Source: Mycolicibacterium lutetiense (lineage in GTDB: Bacteria; Actinomycetota; Actinomycetes; Mycobacteriales; Mycobacteriaceae). Taken from it: a DNA stretch of 64,000 nt. The stretch's first letter is position 1. Every line of letters begins with the position of its first letter. The notes under the pieces were generated by a model. It saw only the letters and a program-made list of their open reading frames with translations, searched no databases and was not told where the DNA came from. The stretch is taken from contig NZ_JAGIOP010000002.1 in the NCBI RefSeq assembly GCF_017876775.1, positions 1 through 64,000 on the forward strand, read 5' to 3'. Made by a program: the position numbers and the translations under genes. Positions 1-9,504 of the stretch are shown piece by piece.

Positions 1-1492
1 CGGTGGTGGCGGTGTCGAGGCTTCCGGCGAGCAGCTGCTTCAGTGTCGGCACCGGGATGCCGAGTTGTGTCGCGGCGGTTTCCGGGGCGGCGCGGGCGGC
101 GGTCATCTCGGCGGCACTCAGCGAGCGGATGGTGACGGTGGCTTTGGCGTGGGCGACGGCATCGGCCTGTCCGTCGATGATGGTGTCGACAGCCCCTTCT
201 GCGGTGGCCGGGTCCGGGCTTCGGTAAATGTCCTCGCTGACGGCTTCGCTGTTCTGCCGGGCCTGTTGGTTCAACACCTGCTCGGAGAGCCGCAGCCGTC
301 GCAGACTCACCCGCAATGGTGTCCCGTCGTCTGCCAGCAGCCCGGCGTCGGCCATGTAGTGATCTCCGATGCCCGCGGTCAACCATTCCTGCCGGAACGG
401 GCCGACTCCGGTGCGGTTCTTGTGCCGGTGGGCAATGAGTAACTTCTCCGACGGGTTTCCGAGCTCGGCGAGCGTCGCGCGGCATGGCTCGGTCAAGCGG
501 ACCGCGTTCTCCCACAGTTTTCCGGCCTCGCCGGCGAGGATTTCGGCGCTGTAGCGCTTGGTTCCCCGTCTCGGTTTGTCGGTGTTGACGGTGTATATCG
601 AGTCTTCACCGGCACCGTCGGATGCCCTGAACGAGGTCACGGTGAGGTTGTCCATGACGGAGAGGTTGAATCCTCGCTCGCATACGAGAAGGACCATCAA
701 GCAATAGATTTCCCGTATCGACGGGAACAGCGCCTGCGCCGGGTTTGACACGCCGGCCAGGTCGAAGCAGCCTTTGAGGACCACCCGGTTGGCGAGGTAC
801 TGAGAGGGAAGCATCCCGTTTCGCGACAGATGCTCCAACAGGGATCCGGTGCTCCACCGCTCCCCGCCGACATTGAACGTGATTCCGTCACCGACATCGC
901 CAACCTCGCGGTACTGGTGCAGCCGCTTGGTGTTGGTCTGGATTCTGCGGAGCGCTTGACGGACCTCGCCTTTGGCGGCACTGCGGATCCGTCCGAACTC
1001 GTCGCGACTGTAGGAGTCATTCTTCGGCAAGCGTTTCCGGGGCTTCACGGCCTTGGCGCGCATCGCCTTGCGTGTGGTTTCAGGAAGTCGGGGTGATTCC
1101 GACAGGAGGGTCCGCATGAGATTCACTTGCCCCGGCCAGCGGGATTGGCTCTCCTTGGCAGCGCGCCACGTCCACCACACCTCGGGGCCGAAGTCGGCGA
1201 TCGAGTGGACCTCGGGGAACTCGGTGCCCAGGTAGGCGATGAGTTGCCGCGCGGCACTCACCGCCGCATCCACGGTCGCCAGCGTGCGCCAACGGCCACC
1301 GGATTGAGACCCGTTGGCCAGTGCGGTGACCAGGTCTTCGATCAGTTCAGCGGGTCCGCGGACGTCGTTGAATGTGAATGTCCTAGTGCGTCCCGCCTCA
1401 TCTGTGAAGCAGAGCTGCCGAAGCGCAGGGCCTACCCGGGCAGGTCGGGTGTACTTGCCGGCGGGCAGTGCCGCTGTTCTACCCGAGGCCAC
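1..1492 (-). CDS. Large partner protein of the left integrase (partial)
   Basis: An uninterrupted frame of 497 codons runs from GTG at 1492 off the left edge. It is in the same frame as the upstream integrase and separated from it only by the TGA at 1498-1496, so the two are probably co-translated or coupled. The segment CERGFNLSVM resembles the box I region of tyrosine recombinases and LRVSLRRLRLSEQ the HxxR region with the His missing. The gene therefore looks like a degenerate recombinase acting with its neighbour, as second proteins in two- and three-recombinase modules do. The catalytic Tyr region, if present, lies late in the protein. Family assignment is inference; the existence of the gene is well supported by the long open frame. 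Confidence 0.6.
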   Translation of the reverse strand, partial: MASGRTAALPAGKYTRPARVGPALRQLCFTDEAGRTRTFTFNDVRGPAELIEDLVTALANGSQSGGRWRTLATVDAAVSAARQLIAYLGTEFPEVHSIADFGPEVWWTWRAAKESQSRWPGQVNLMRTLLSESPRLPETTRKAMRAKAVKPRKRLPKNDSYSRDEFGRIRSAAKGEVRQALRRIQTNTKRLHQYREVGDVGDGITFNVGGERWSTGSLLEHLSRNGMLPSQYLANRVVLKGCFDLAGVSNPAQALFPSIREIYCLMVLLVCERGFNLSVMDNLTVTSFRASDGAGEDSIYTVNTDKPRRGTKRYSAEILAGEAGKLWENAVRLTEPCRATLAELGNPSEKLLIAHRHKNRTGVGPFRQEWLTAGIGDHYMADAGLLADDGTPLRVSLRRLRLSEQVLNQQARQNSEAVSEDIYRSPDPATAEGAVDTIIDGQADAVAHAKATVTIRSLSAAEMTAARAAPETAATQLGIPVPTLKQLLAGSLDTATT

Positions 1493-1495
1493 CGC

Positions 1496-3001
1496 TCACT
1501 GCTCCTCGACGTCGACAATTCCGGGAGCCACGGCTGCGATGTGTGTGATGAAGTCGGTGATCGACGTGTCCTCGGCGACGTCGTCGTTGAGGAACAGGTC
1601 CACCTGCAGGCCAGATACGGGTTCGAGATAACAGTTGCGCGTGGTTTCCACGCTCACGTGGCCCAGTAACGTTTGAACCAAAACCCAAGGGTCACCAAAG
1701 ATATGGCGATATTCGCGCCGTTCGGCAGGGGTGATGCCCATCTTGCGTTCGTGTGCGTAGATCAACGTGACCAACATCCTCAGGGCGAACGAGTGGCGCA
1801 GCATATGCGGGTGACAATGGATGTCTACCCCAAGGGTCTGACACCGCTTATTGGCCGTGGAGAAGATCGCTTCCCAGGTGCGGTACGGCAGCGGAAGACC
1901 GCCTTCGGACAGCCACACCATCCATGGTTCGAGCCCGCGATCGGTGGTGATGTAGAAGTTGAGCCGATCTCTCCAGTCGAGACTGTCTAGCGGTACCGTT
2001 CCTTTGGTTCCGTCCCGGTTGGTGAAGTGAACACGACGATGATGGTCCACCGTGTCGACGATCTTGATGTCGGTCAGCGCATCGTAACGACCTTCAGACC
2101 GGGCCCCGTGAACCGCTGCTGCTCGGGTTGAAATGACGTAGTTGTCAATGTGGTTCAGTGCTGCGGCGCTAATCCAGAAGTCACGGCCGCGGCCTTTCGC
2201 GACGGCTTGCCCGACTCGGGCCTTAGCGTATCGCACTTGATTGTCGGCGCTGGGAATCTCGTCCAGGACCAGTGTTCCGCCTTCACGCAGCCGCAGTCCA
2301 CTCGACCACAGCGCTTCGGCGAACGCCAGGTTGCGGCCGTCGTTGCGTCCTCGCCACGTCGCATCCCGTCGCCCGTCGCTGCGGTAGCCGCCGAGGCCGA
2401 CGTTGCGCCAGCGCTTGTAGGCTCTGGGCGTCAGCCATTTCAATTGGACCGAGCGGACCGCGTTCGGCTGCAGCCGCGTGGAGTCCGAGTCCCCGGTCGA
2501 GCTGGGTTTGTGCAGGGCGACAGGAGACACAGTCACGTTGCCGCGCCACTGCTGCCAGTCGTAGAACTTCTTGATCGCCGCTAAATCCCGTGAAAATGTA
2601 GCTGCACCAACCCGATCCGGGTTTTGTTGGTCGCGTCGCCGCCAGAACTCATAGTCGGCGAGATGCTCGGATGTGGCAGCTCTCCAATCGATGCCTTGAA
2701 CGGACAGGAAGGACAGAAACAGCTGGATGTCGGGCGCATAGGACTCCTGCGAGCCGGCCGCCAACGATTGGAACACCGCCGATCGGAAGAACTCCAAGAC
2801 CTCGACGTCCGGCCGGCCATCGGCCATCAGGAGAAACGGCTGCCCAGGACGAATTCCGAGCGCGGCCTCACGCTCCGCTAGGTCCGGGAAGTCTGCAAGG
2901 ACATCGGACCGCGCGGTATACAGCCGGCTAGGCTGCCGCGCCCAACACAACCTCCACCGGGAGCCGTCGTCGTGTTGTTCCACAGCAACAGAACCTGCCA
3001 C
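1496..3001 (-). CDS. Tyrosine recombinase/integrase
   Basis: This is a DNA-breaking-rejoining enzyme of the lambda-integrase family, about 501 residues if GTG 3001 is the start. No ribosome binding site is visible and the open frame runs further upstream into ISP sequence, so the start is uncertain. The catalytic set is visible: Arg in SGLRLREGG, Lys within KARVGQAVAKGRG, HMLRHSF (HxxR), LLGHVS (second His) and Tyr in RNCYLEP. An N-terminal SAM-like core-binding domain with SYAPDIQLFLSFLS is present. Downstream it is followed after a single TGA by a second long protein. It probably mobilises the element that broke the type ISP gene. Confidence 0.85.
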   Translation of the reverse strand: MAGSVAVEQHDDGSRWRLCWARQPSRLYTARSDVLADFPDLAEREAALGIRPGQPFLLMADGRPDVEVLEFFRSAVFQSLAAGSQESYAPDIQLFLSFLSVQGIDWRAATSEHLADYEFWRRRDQQNPDRVGAATFSRDLAAIKKFYDWQQWRGNVTVSPVALHKPSSTGDSDSTRLQPNAVRSVQLKWLTPRAYKRWRNVGLGGYRSDGRRDATWRGRNDGRNLAFAEALWSSGLRLREGGTLVLDEIPSADNQVRYAKARVGQAVAKGRGRDFWISAAALNHIDNYVISTRAAAVHGARSEGRYDALTDIKIVDTVDHHRRVHFTNRDGTKGTVPLDSLDWRDRLNFYITTDRGLEPWMVWLSEGGLPLPYRTWEAIFSTANKRCQTLGVDIHCHPHMLRHSFALRMLVTLIYAHERKMGITPAERREYRHIFGDPWVLVQTLLGHVSVETTRNCYLEPVSGLQVDLFLNDDVAEDTSITDFITHIAAVAPGIVDVEEQ

Positions 3002-3023
3002 AACACACCGACATTCTACGGAA

Positions 3024-3349
3024 GGGCGGGTTCCCGACGACGACGTGGATGGGCGCGGCGAGCTGCTTGACGATCCGGGAGTTGTTCTGCGGGAACATCT
3101 CCGTGTCCATCGAATCACCGTCTTCGGTGATCTGGAAAGTATCGGCGAGCACGATCCCCTCGAACGGGCTGTACTCCGTCTCGGTGAGTGCGTGGTAGGT
3201 GGTCTCGATGTTGACCGCCGCGATGTAGTAGGCGAGCAACATGATCTCGTTGGCGTGAAGCTCACCGGCGTACTTCCGCTCCAGATCCTGCCGCTTGACC
3301 AACCCTGACTGCAGCAGCCGGGTCAGGAACGTGGCGGTGCCGGTGAACG
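3024..3349 (-). pseudogene. Type ISP R-M methyltransferase fragment (motif I to NPPY)
   Basis: The frame reads TFLTRLLQSGL, HANEIMLLAYYIAAVNIETTYHAL and ends at VVVGNPP. This is the N6-adenine methyltransferase segment of a type ISP (LlaGI-like) helicase-nuclease-methylase. It begins at FTGT, exactly where the larger piece at 12950-15753 stops (GVHVLDP), so the two were contiguous before the 9.6 kb insertion. It is cut again after NPP by the left element. The fragment has no start and cannot be functional alone. Confidence 0.85.
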
Positions 3350-3356
3350 TTATGCG
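3350..3356 (+). repeat. Left terminal inverted repeat of the 9.6 kb element
   Basis: TTATGCG directly follows the last base of type ISP sequence. Its exact complement CGCATAA occurs at 12939-12945 near the other junction. Confidence 0.6.
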
Positions 3357-3474
3357 CTCTACTTGGGCGTGTCTCACCACCGAACCGTCTGCACACCGTT
3401 ACCGTCGGCACTGACGCGCCAACGGGCGGCGGATCCGGAGGCTGGGACATGAACCCCGAAGGGCGGATTCTTGT

Positions 3475-4230
3475 ATGTGGCAGGAGTCGGACGGTGCCGT
3501 CGGTGACTTGCTGACGTCGCACGTGCTCGGCCGAGTGGGTCAGATCGATGACCCGGTCAAAGTGAGTGCCTGGTGGGCTGATCACGGAATCGCGATTGAC
3601 CCGGTCGAACTCAATCGCGATGCGCTGTTCGCAATCGCCGCACAGTGCCGGGAGAACGCGGATGCGGATTGGGTGTCTTTCCTGTGGCACGTTCTCGCCT
3701 GGGGCGTGATGGGTGACTATCGAAACGCACCCACGATCGTGGCGAGCGCAGCCGGTTGCGACCAGCGGATCCGGCTCAACGACATTCTGCGCAGAGCTGC
3801 TTACGCCAGCCATCGCGGCGAAATCCGTTCCGCTTACATGGCGATCCGCCGCAAAGTTCCACGACTGGGGCCGGCCTTCTTCTCGAAATTCCTCTACTTC
3901 ACTGCTGACCGAGATTCGCCGGATCCAAGTTCAGTAATCCTGGATTCGCGCGTCAGCGCCGCGGCCTTCACGCTCACCGGCCGCGACTACTCGGAAGACA
4001 AGGCGGCGACATACGAGCGCTTCTGCAACGACATGCACATGTGGTCCCGGCAGTTTGGTGCACCCGCGGACGTCATCGAGTTTCGCATGTACCAGTTCGG
4101 CCAGCTGATCGACTCGCGCCGCTGGAAGTGGCTGCACGCCGAGGCCTCGCTGTACCGAGAGGGACACGAGCAGGTCGGGTTCGACGACATTGCCGAACGG
4201 CGAGCCCATCTCGCGGGCTGGAGAAGGTAA
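3475..4230 (+). CDS. Putative 8-oxoguanine DNA glycosylase OGG-fold protein (transposon passenger)
   Basis: A 251-residue protein encoded first inside the 9.6 kb element. The segment LGPAFFSKFLYF followed by VILDSRVS matches my memory of the small 'OGG fold' family (helix-hairpin-helix glycosylase-like proteins common in defence and mobile loci). I see no clear catalytic Lys/Asp pair, so glycosylase activity is not claimed. It ends 5 bases before the first recombinase start, with the recombinase ribosome binding site inside its last codons, so it is probably the first gene of the recombinase operon. It could be a DNA-structure-recognising accessory factor. Family call is from memory. Confidence 0.5.
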   Translation: MWQESDGAVGDLLTSHVLGRVGQIDDPVKVSAWWADHGIAIDPVELNRDALFAIAAQCRENADADWVSFLWHVLAWGVMGDYRNAPTIVASAAGCDQRIRLNDILRRAAYASHRGEIRSAYMAIRRKVPRLGPAFFSKFLYFTADRDSPDPSSVILDSRVSAAAFTLTGRDYSEDKAATYERFCNDMHMWSRQFGAPADVIEFRMYQFGQLIDSRRWKWLHAEASLYREGHEQVGFDDIAERRAHLAGWRR

Positions 4231-4235
4231 CGCCA

Positions 4236-5630
4236 GTGGAGCTCTACTACGCGGATTGGGACCTCGTATCCGAAGGCGACTGCGAAGGCCTCGCCTCAGG
4301 CGATCCTCCAATCGTCCAGGACGGTACGCCGATCATCGTGGACGACGAGATGCGGCCGCTGGAGCCATGGTGCACGTTCCTGCGGCTATACAGCCAGAAC
4401 CTGCGACCGAACTCGGTTTACGCCTACGCCCGCGACGCGTTGGAGTTCGGAAAGTTCTTGGACACGAGAGGGATTGGGGTGCTGAATGTCTGCGAGCACG
4501 ACCTCGTCGCCTTCCGAAAGCACCGTCGCAGCGAAGGTGTGTCAGCGCGGTCCTGGTCACGACACCTGGTCGTCATTCGAGCCCTGTTCGCCTACCTGTA
4601 CGAGACTGGACAGCGCGACAGCATGCCCTGGATTCAAGTCGGGAGCAGGTCAGTTGTCACTCCCAGGACACCACACACGGAGATGGATGTCCGAGCACTC
4701 TCACATGCGCAATGGCTTACCCTGCGTAACATCGGTTTTGGCGGAGAGCTGCCTTCTGGGGAGCTGGACCGGTCCTATCGTGGCCAATCGACCGTCCGCA
4801 ACGTGTGTGCGGTCGACCTGGCCCTGACCAGCGGTATGCGTCTCACCGAGTGGTCCACGCTGCTGGACGTCGAGGTGCCTTCATCCGACGGTGGCGCGTC
4901 GCTGGTGCTGGAAGCATGCGCGAAGAATGAGCGTCGCCGGCGGGTCTATATCCCGGCCTCGACCGTCAAGGCCGTTGAACTCTACCGCGGCACAGAACGC
5001 AAATCCCTTGTCCGCAAGGCTCAGAATGCTCTGCGGCGGAAGCTGCCGACACTGGCAGTCGTCACACATGTTGACCCGGCGGCAGGCAAGCTCACCTACC
5101 GGTACAAAGGGATCGATAAGCGCGATGAGTTCGCTGCGATCCCTCCCGACGTGCGCCGTCTCTTGGTCAGAATCGACGAGGCTGGCTCCATCGAGCCCAT
5201 GTCGCTCTTTGTGGGCAAGGGCGGCCGCCCGCCGTCACAGCGACGCTGGCATCAGTCCTTCCAGGACGCCAACAACCGCCTCGCCGCCTTCGGCAGCGCC
5301 ACGCCCACCATGCCCCCGGCCGTCACACCCCATGACCTGAGACACACATTCGCCGTCGTCATGCTGCGAAGCCTTCAACGGAGAGCGGCGCAGTTCGAGC
5401 AGTCCCGGCCGAGAACAGGATTCGGCACCATCAGCGAACATGTCGTCCACAATCCGCTGCTGACACTGCAACGCCTGCTCGGGCACGCCAGCCCGTCCAC
5501 GACGATGGTCTACCTCCGCTATGTCGACGAGTCAGATGAGTTGATCCAGCGAGCTTTTGAATCCTGGAACGACGACACCCGCGACTACTCCACGTACGTT
5601 CTGGACGAGCTGGAGGCGCAATCGTCGTGA
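4236..5630 (+). CDS. Tyrosine recombinase 1 of the three-recombinase module (TnpA-like)
   Basis: 464 residues. GTG 4236 is chosen because GGAGAAGG lies 8 bases upstream and the earlier open frame overlaps the preceding gene. Catalytic residues visible: Arg in SGMRLTEW, Lys in ACAKNERRRR, HDLRHTF (HxxR), LLGHAS and Tyr in MVYLRYVD. The N-terminal half has a SAM-like DNA-binding domain (YSQNLRPNSVYAYARDALEFGKFL). Its stop overlaps the GTG of the next gene (GTGA), so translation is coupled. By family it cuts and joins element ends; by position it corresponds to TnpA of Tn554, though longer than the 361-residue Tn554 protein. Confidence 0.85.
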   Translation: MELYYADWDLVSEGDCEGLASGDPPIVQDGTPIIVDDEMRPLEPWCTFLRLYSQNLRPNSVYAYARDALEFGKFLDTRGIGVLNVCEHDLVAFRKHRRSEGVSARSWSRHLVVIRALFAYLYETGQRDSMPWIQVGSRSVVTPRTPHTEMDVRALSHAQWLTLRNIGFGGELPSGELDRSYRGQSTVRNVCAVDLALTSGMRLTEWSTLLDVEVPSSDGGASLVLEACAKNERRRRVYIPASTVKAVELYRGTERKSLVRKAQNALRRKLPTLAVVTHVDPAAGKLTYRYKGIDKRDEFAAIPPDVRRLLVRIDEAGSIEPMSLFVGKGGRPPSQRRWHQSFQDANNRLAAFGSATPTMPPAVTPHDLRHTFAVVMLRSLQRRAAQFEQSRPRTGFGTISEHVVHNPLLTLQRLLGHASPSTTMVYLRYVDESDELIQRAFESWNDDTRDYSTYVLDELEAQSS

Positions 5631-7441
5631 CACCCGATGACCGTGAACCGCGAGTCGTTATCTTCCCGCCTGGTGGTCCGATGAAGTCCGCCCGCATCAG
5701 TCCGAGTGACTATGTGGCCACGCGACTGGTCGCCGAGCTCGCCGATGCGTGGAAGGAGAGCGCTGAGACACTAGATCTCACCCCCGGAACGATCTCCCGG
5801 CAAGGCGGGGTCATCAGACGGGTCGGCGAGTTCTTAACCGATCGCGCCGACCGATTTCTCACGTTGTCCGGCGATGGGGCGGATGTTGCACGTCGGCTAC
5901 ACGACTGGGAATCGGCGATGATCGTGCGCTTTCCGCCGCCCAGCGTGCACGCGAAAGACCTCGGTATGGAGCTGCGCAATCACGTCGCTCGATATCTCCA
6001 ATCGCACGAGATATTTGATGGAGTGCTTGCGGACTGGGCCAGCGGATGGGTCTTGGACGGCAGCGTGTGGGAGGGATTGCCGCTCGACGAGTTCAACAAC
6101 AACGAACGCCTCCAGCTCGAGCAGACATGTCGAACGATCGTGCGCGATACCGAAGAACGGCTCGCCCACGGCAACGCCCTCCTGGCGGCCGGTACGGATC
6201 CTCGCCCGGACGGATGGAATCGGGTCGAGAATGTTCTGTGGGCTCTGCGGAACCTTCCCTACGACGACTCGTTCCATGTCCATCTTGCCGGGCCGCGTCG
6301 AGCGCTGAATGGATGTGACGTCGACCAAGAGTCAGGCGTCAACCGGGATGCCCGTTTGAAGGCCCGCCCGCTGGTGACGGCCGTGGGCGCCTACCTCACG
6401 CCAGAGGACGAATACCTTCTCGCCATCAGAGTGCTACTCCACCTGCAAACGGGGTGGGCACCCGAAGAGAGCCGCCGACTCCTTCGCAGCGACATCGAGT
6501 TCGGAGACTCGTCTGTCAGGGTGCGAGCGACCAAGCTGCGGGCGCAACGAATCCGTTGGCACACCCTGCCCTCGACGCAACAGCCGCCGTGGGGATGGAA
6601 GGCCGGCGACCTCATTCGACGCGCCGCACACGCGATGCAGCATGCGCACGCACTCACGCCCGACGAGCCCCTGTTCTGGGTGACAGGGATTCGCTCAGCC
6701 CGGAACCGGCGCGCCGACGAGTATCCTCAATATTTCATCCGTGCAAGGCATTTCGGCGGCCCCAACTCGCTCAACAAGCTGATCGGGCGCTATGGACTGT
6801 CAATCAGCGAACCACACGACATGCGTAGGATCCGCAAGACGGTGAAAAGCGCGCGAGCCGCGTTGCTCGGTACTCTCAACGGCGCAGCCGGCGACGACCA
6901 CTCCGTCGAAGTCTTCAGGGGACATTACGCCCAGACCACCACGGTTCACACCATCGCCGCGCAGACGGTCCTGCGCGCCCAACGCAAAGTCCTCGACCGT
7001 GCATCAAATGGACCGACGTTTATCGATGCGACGGCCGCCGACGTCGCCGCCAGCCCAATTGACTCCGATGTAGCTGCCCTCGTCGCGTCAGTCGCAGAAG
7101 AATCACCGACCGAGCAGCAGCTGACACTTTCAGCGTGCCGAGACCCCTACGAACCGCCCGTGGGACAGACAGGTTCGTTGTGCCACGCATCGCCGTCGCT
7201 GTGTCTGCAGTGTCGCAACGCGGTCATCTTCCGCGACCACTTACCACGCCTCGTCATATACCGCGACCTGCTAGATGACATCGAAAAGACCATGCCACCA
7301 ATACAGTTCAGTGAAATCTACGGCCAGCAACGAGTCAACATCGACGCCGTGCTCAATGAATTCACCAGTGACCACATCGAAGCAGCGCGCCAACAAACCG
7401 CTCACCTTCATCGACCGCTCGGACAGAGGGCAGAACAGTGA
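5627..7441 (+). CDS. Tyrosine recombinase 2 of the module, catalytically degenerate
   Basis: 604 residues from GTG 5627, overlapping the previous stop by 4 bases. The core retains HDMRRIRK (HxxR) and FRGHYAQTT (GH), but box I reads TGWAPEESRRLL without the usual Arg, and the expected nucleophile position reads VHTIA with His instead of Tyr. It may therefore be a structural partner rather than an active recombinase. The C-terminus has a Cys cluster (LCHASPSLCLQCRN) that could bind zinc, as seen in large Tn554-type TnpB proteins. It overlaps the next gene by 4 bases. Confidence 0.75.
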   Translation: MTPDDREPRVVIFPPGGPMKSARISPSDYVATRLVAELADAWKESAETLDLTPGTISRQGGVIRRVGEFLTDRADRFLTLSGDGADVARRLHDWESAMIVRFPPPSVHAKDLGMELRNHVARYLQSHEIFDGVLADWASGWVLDGSVWEGLPLDEFNNNERLQLEQTCRTIVRDTEERLAHGNALLAAGTDPRPDGWNRVENVLWALRNLPYDDSFHVHLAGPRRALNGCDVDQESGVNRDARLKARPLVTAVGAYLTPEDEYLLAIRVLLHLQTGWAPEESRRLLRSDIEFGDSSVRVRATKLRAQRIRWHTLPSTQQPPWGWKAGDLIRRAAHAMQHAHALTPDEPLFWVTGIRSARNRRADEYPQYFIRARHFGGPNSLNKLIGRYGLSISEPHDMRRIRKTVKSARAALLGTLNGAAGDDHSVEVFRGHYAQTTTVHTIAAQTVLRAQRKVLDRASNGPTFIDATAADVAASPIDSDVAALVASVAEESPTEQQLTLSACRDPYEPPVGQTGSLCHASPSLCLQCRNAVIFRDHLPRLVIYRDLLDDIEKTMPPIQFSEIYGQQRVNIDAVLNEFTSDHIEAARQQTAHLHRPLGQRAEQ

Positions 7442-9504
7442 CCCGCCAACTCACATCACCGATCTCGGCGGCGTGGGATCCACCCTTCGCCGCCGACGAA
7501 CCGGTCCTACCGGCTTCCCGCCGCATTGCACCCGGCCCTGAACCGCGATTCGGTGACATGCCCCGCTGGGATCTGACCGCCGGCGGAATCGCCCCCAACT
7601 TGAGTCCGTCTCGTGCGCATCTGCGGTTCGATGGTCTCCCCGAGGCATGGGTGCCGATCGCCAAGACGTTGGCAATGGCCATGCTGCAGCCGACCCACAG
7701 CATCCTTCGGGAAGCGCACGTCTACCGGTCCAACCGGCCCTACAAGATCAAGTCGATCCAGCACACGCTCGCCGAGCTCCGATACCTCGCGAGATGGGCT
7801 GAGGACCATGATCGCACCGCTGATCTGTCGCAATGGATCGACGACGACAGCGAGGCCTATCTCGCATCGGTCCGCGCCACCCGCGCGCCCACCGCCGAGC
7901 ATTCCGCCAAGGATCTGCTGCGTCACCTGGTGGAATTCGGACCCCTGATGCACAACGGTGGGTTGCGGGTGACGGTGGGGGCGTCCAAGACCGGGAGCTC
8001 GGGCGAGATCAAGACCCCGGTTATCCCCCCGGACGCATTCTGGCCGCTGATCCGCGCCTGCTGGACCTACATCGATGTATTCGCCCCCGATGTCCTTGCG
8101 GCCCGCGAAGACATCGAAACCCTGGATGCCAGTCCGCATCCCGCAAAATGGCCAGCAGCACAAACCATCGACAAAGCGATCAACTCCTGGCTGACCTCGC
8201 CCGATGCCTTCATTCCATTGCACATCTACACGCTTGGACGCGGAAAAGCCGGCGAGATCAACTGGGACGGCCTGGCACTATGTACCACGCCGCGGATCCG
8301 GGCAGTCAACTTCTACAACGGCAGCGGACCAGCCCGACGGCAACGAGTCCGCGACGCGATCGCCGGCGGCGTGCCCACCAAGTTCGGCTACTCCTCCGTT
8401 CCACCCACCGTCGTTGATCGACCCGACGGGACACGTGGGCCATGGATCAGCGGATTCGACCGCGTCATCGTAAGCAAAGAGCTCACCCAAATCCGCAACG
8501 CTGCTTATATTTTCGTCGCAATCATGACGATGATGCGGGACAGCGAAGTCCAGGGAATCGCCGCCGGAGCGATCGGCACGCACTATGGCGCCCCCGCGAT
8601 CACCAGCACTGTCCATAAAGGCCAGACGGGTGCGGGTACACCACAGCGCTGGTGGGTAAGCCCGCCGGTCGTTCGCGCCCTCGAAGTCGCAGAACGCATT
8701 ACCCGTGACCCAGGCAGACTGTTCGGCAGCGTCCGCACTGGCGTCAACCGTGACCTCGCCGGGTTCGACCAGCACGAACAGATCCGGTTGTTCATCAACT
8801 GGGTCAACGACCACTCACCCCGTAACGGGCTGGAACCGATCCTCGCAACAGCGTTGGCGCCGCATATGTTTCGCCGAACCATGGCCGTCATCACCGCCAA
8901 CGAACCTGACGGCGAGATCGCCCTCGGAATCACCCTCAAGCACAACGCCACACGAGCACTAGCCAACGCGACTACCAGTGGGTATGGGGCACCCACACCG
9001 GAGTGGGCCAAAGAGTTTGAACACCACGCCAAGGAGGCCGCCGCCGCAGAACTCGTCGCCGACTGGGCACGGCACGCCAACGGTGACCGAGAAGTGCGCG
9101 GCCCCGGCGCGACCACATTCGTCAACAGCCTCGACAGCGTCACCGACCGTGCGGGCAGCACCGCCGCGGTAGGCAACGAACGCATGCTCCGAAACCTGCT
9201 GCGCGACGAATTCGCCACCATCCGCCTGGGCACCCTCAACCACTGCCTCGGTGACCCGAGCAAGGCACTCTGCCTGGAAGGCGCGTCCGCCGCAGTTAAA
9301 GCTGGCGGACCCATCCCGAGCATGTGCCAACCGGCCACCTGCCGAAACTCGGTCATCACCGACAAACACCTCCCGGTCTGGCGCCACGAGGAGGCCGACC
9401 TCGTCGAGAAACTCAAGGACAAGAAGATGGCCACCGTCCACCGCCAGCGCCTCGAAACCCAACTCGCCGACGTCCGACGAATCACCCAGCAGGACCCCAA
9501 GTGA
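7438..9504 (+). CDS. Tyrosine recombinase 3 of the module (TnpB-like)
   Basis: 688 residues from GTG 7438, translationally coupled to its neighbours on both sides. Catalytic features: Arg in MMRDSEVQ, HMFRRTM (HxxR), TLKHNATR and a Tyr in TTSGYGAP. A C-terminal Cys motif (MCQPATCRNS) preceded by LCLEG and followed by a charged helical tail parallels the zinc-like motif of recombinase 2. By size and architecture it fits the large second recombinase of Tn554-like elements. Three recombinases in one operon is one more than Tn554 itself, recalling RIT (recombinase in trio) elements. Confidence 0.8.
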   Translation: MTRQLTSPISAAWDPPFAADEPVLPASRRIAPGPEPRFGDMPRWDLTAGGIAPNLSPSRAHLRFDGLPEAWVPIAKTLAMAMLQPTHSILREAHVYRSNRPYKIKSIQHTLAELRYLARWAEDHDRTADLSQWIDDDSEAYLASVRATRAPTAEHSAKDLLRHLVEFGPLMHNGGLRVTVGASKTGSSGEIKTPVIPPDAFWPLIRACWTYIDVFAPDVLAAREDIETLDASPHPAKWPAAQTIDKAINSWLTSPDAFIPLHIYTLGRGKAGEINWDGLALCTTPRIRAVNFYNGSGPARRQRVRDAIAGGVPTKFGYSSVPPTVVDRPDGTRGPWISGFDRVIVSKELTQIRNAAYIFVAIMTMMRDSEVQGIAAGAIGTHYGAPAITSTVHKGQTGAGTPQRWWVSPPVVRALEVAERITRDPGRLFGSVRTGVNRDLAGFDQHEQIRLFINWVNDHSPRNGLEPILATALAPHMFRRTMAVITANEPDGEIALGITLKHNATRALANATTSGYGAPTPEWAKEFEHHAKEAAAAELVADWARHANGDREVRGPGATTFVNSLDSVTDRAGSTAAVGNERMLRNLLRDEFATIRLGTLNHCLGDPSKALCLEGASAAVKAGGPIPSMCQPATCRNSVITDKHLPVWRHEEADLVEKLKDKKMATVHRQRLETQLADVRRITQQDPK

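Larger units (their letters stand above)
1..3023. mobile_element. Integrase module inserted in the type ISP gene (runs off left edge)
   Basis: Homology to the type ISP methyltransferase stops abruptly at the NPP(Y) motif near 3021-3024. From there leftwards the minus strand holds a tyrosine recombinase followed by a second long protein, with no further ISP sequence. This is read as a separate integrative element whose one end lies at about 3021-3023; the other end is outside the window. No terminal repeats could be compared because only one end is present. Confidence 0.6.

Noticed and set aside
4236..9504. Calling the element a RIT (recombinase in trio) element
   Set aside because: A TnpC-like fourth gene, a one-sided core at the junction and the gene sizes fit Tn554-type elements better; kept as a finding.
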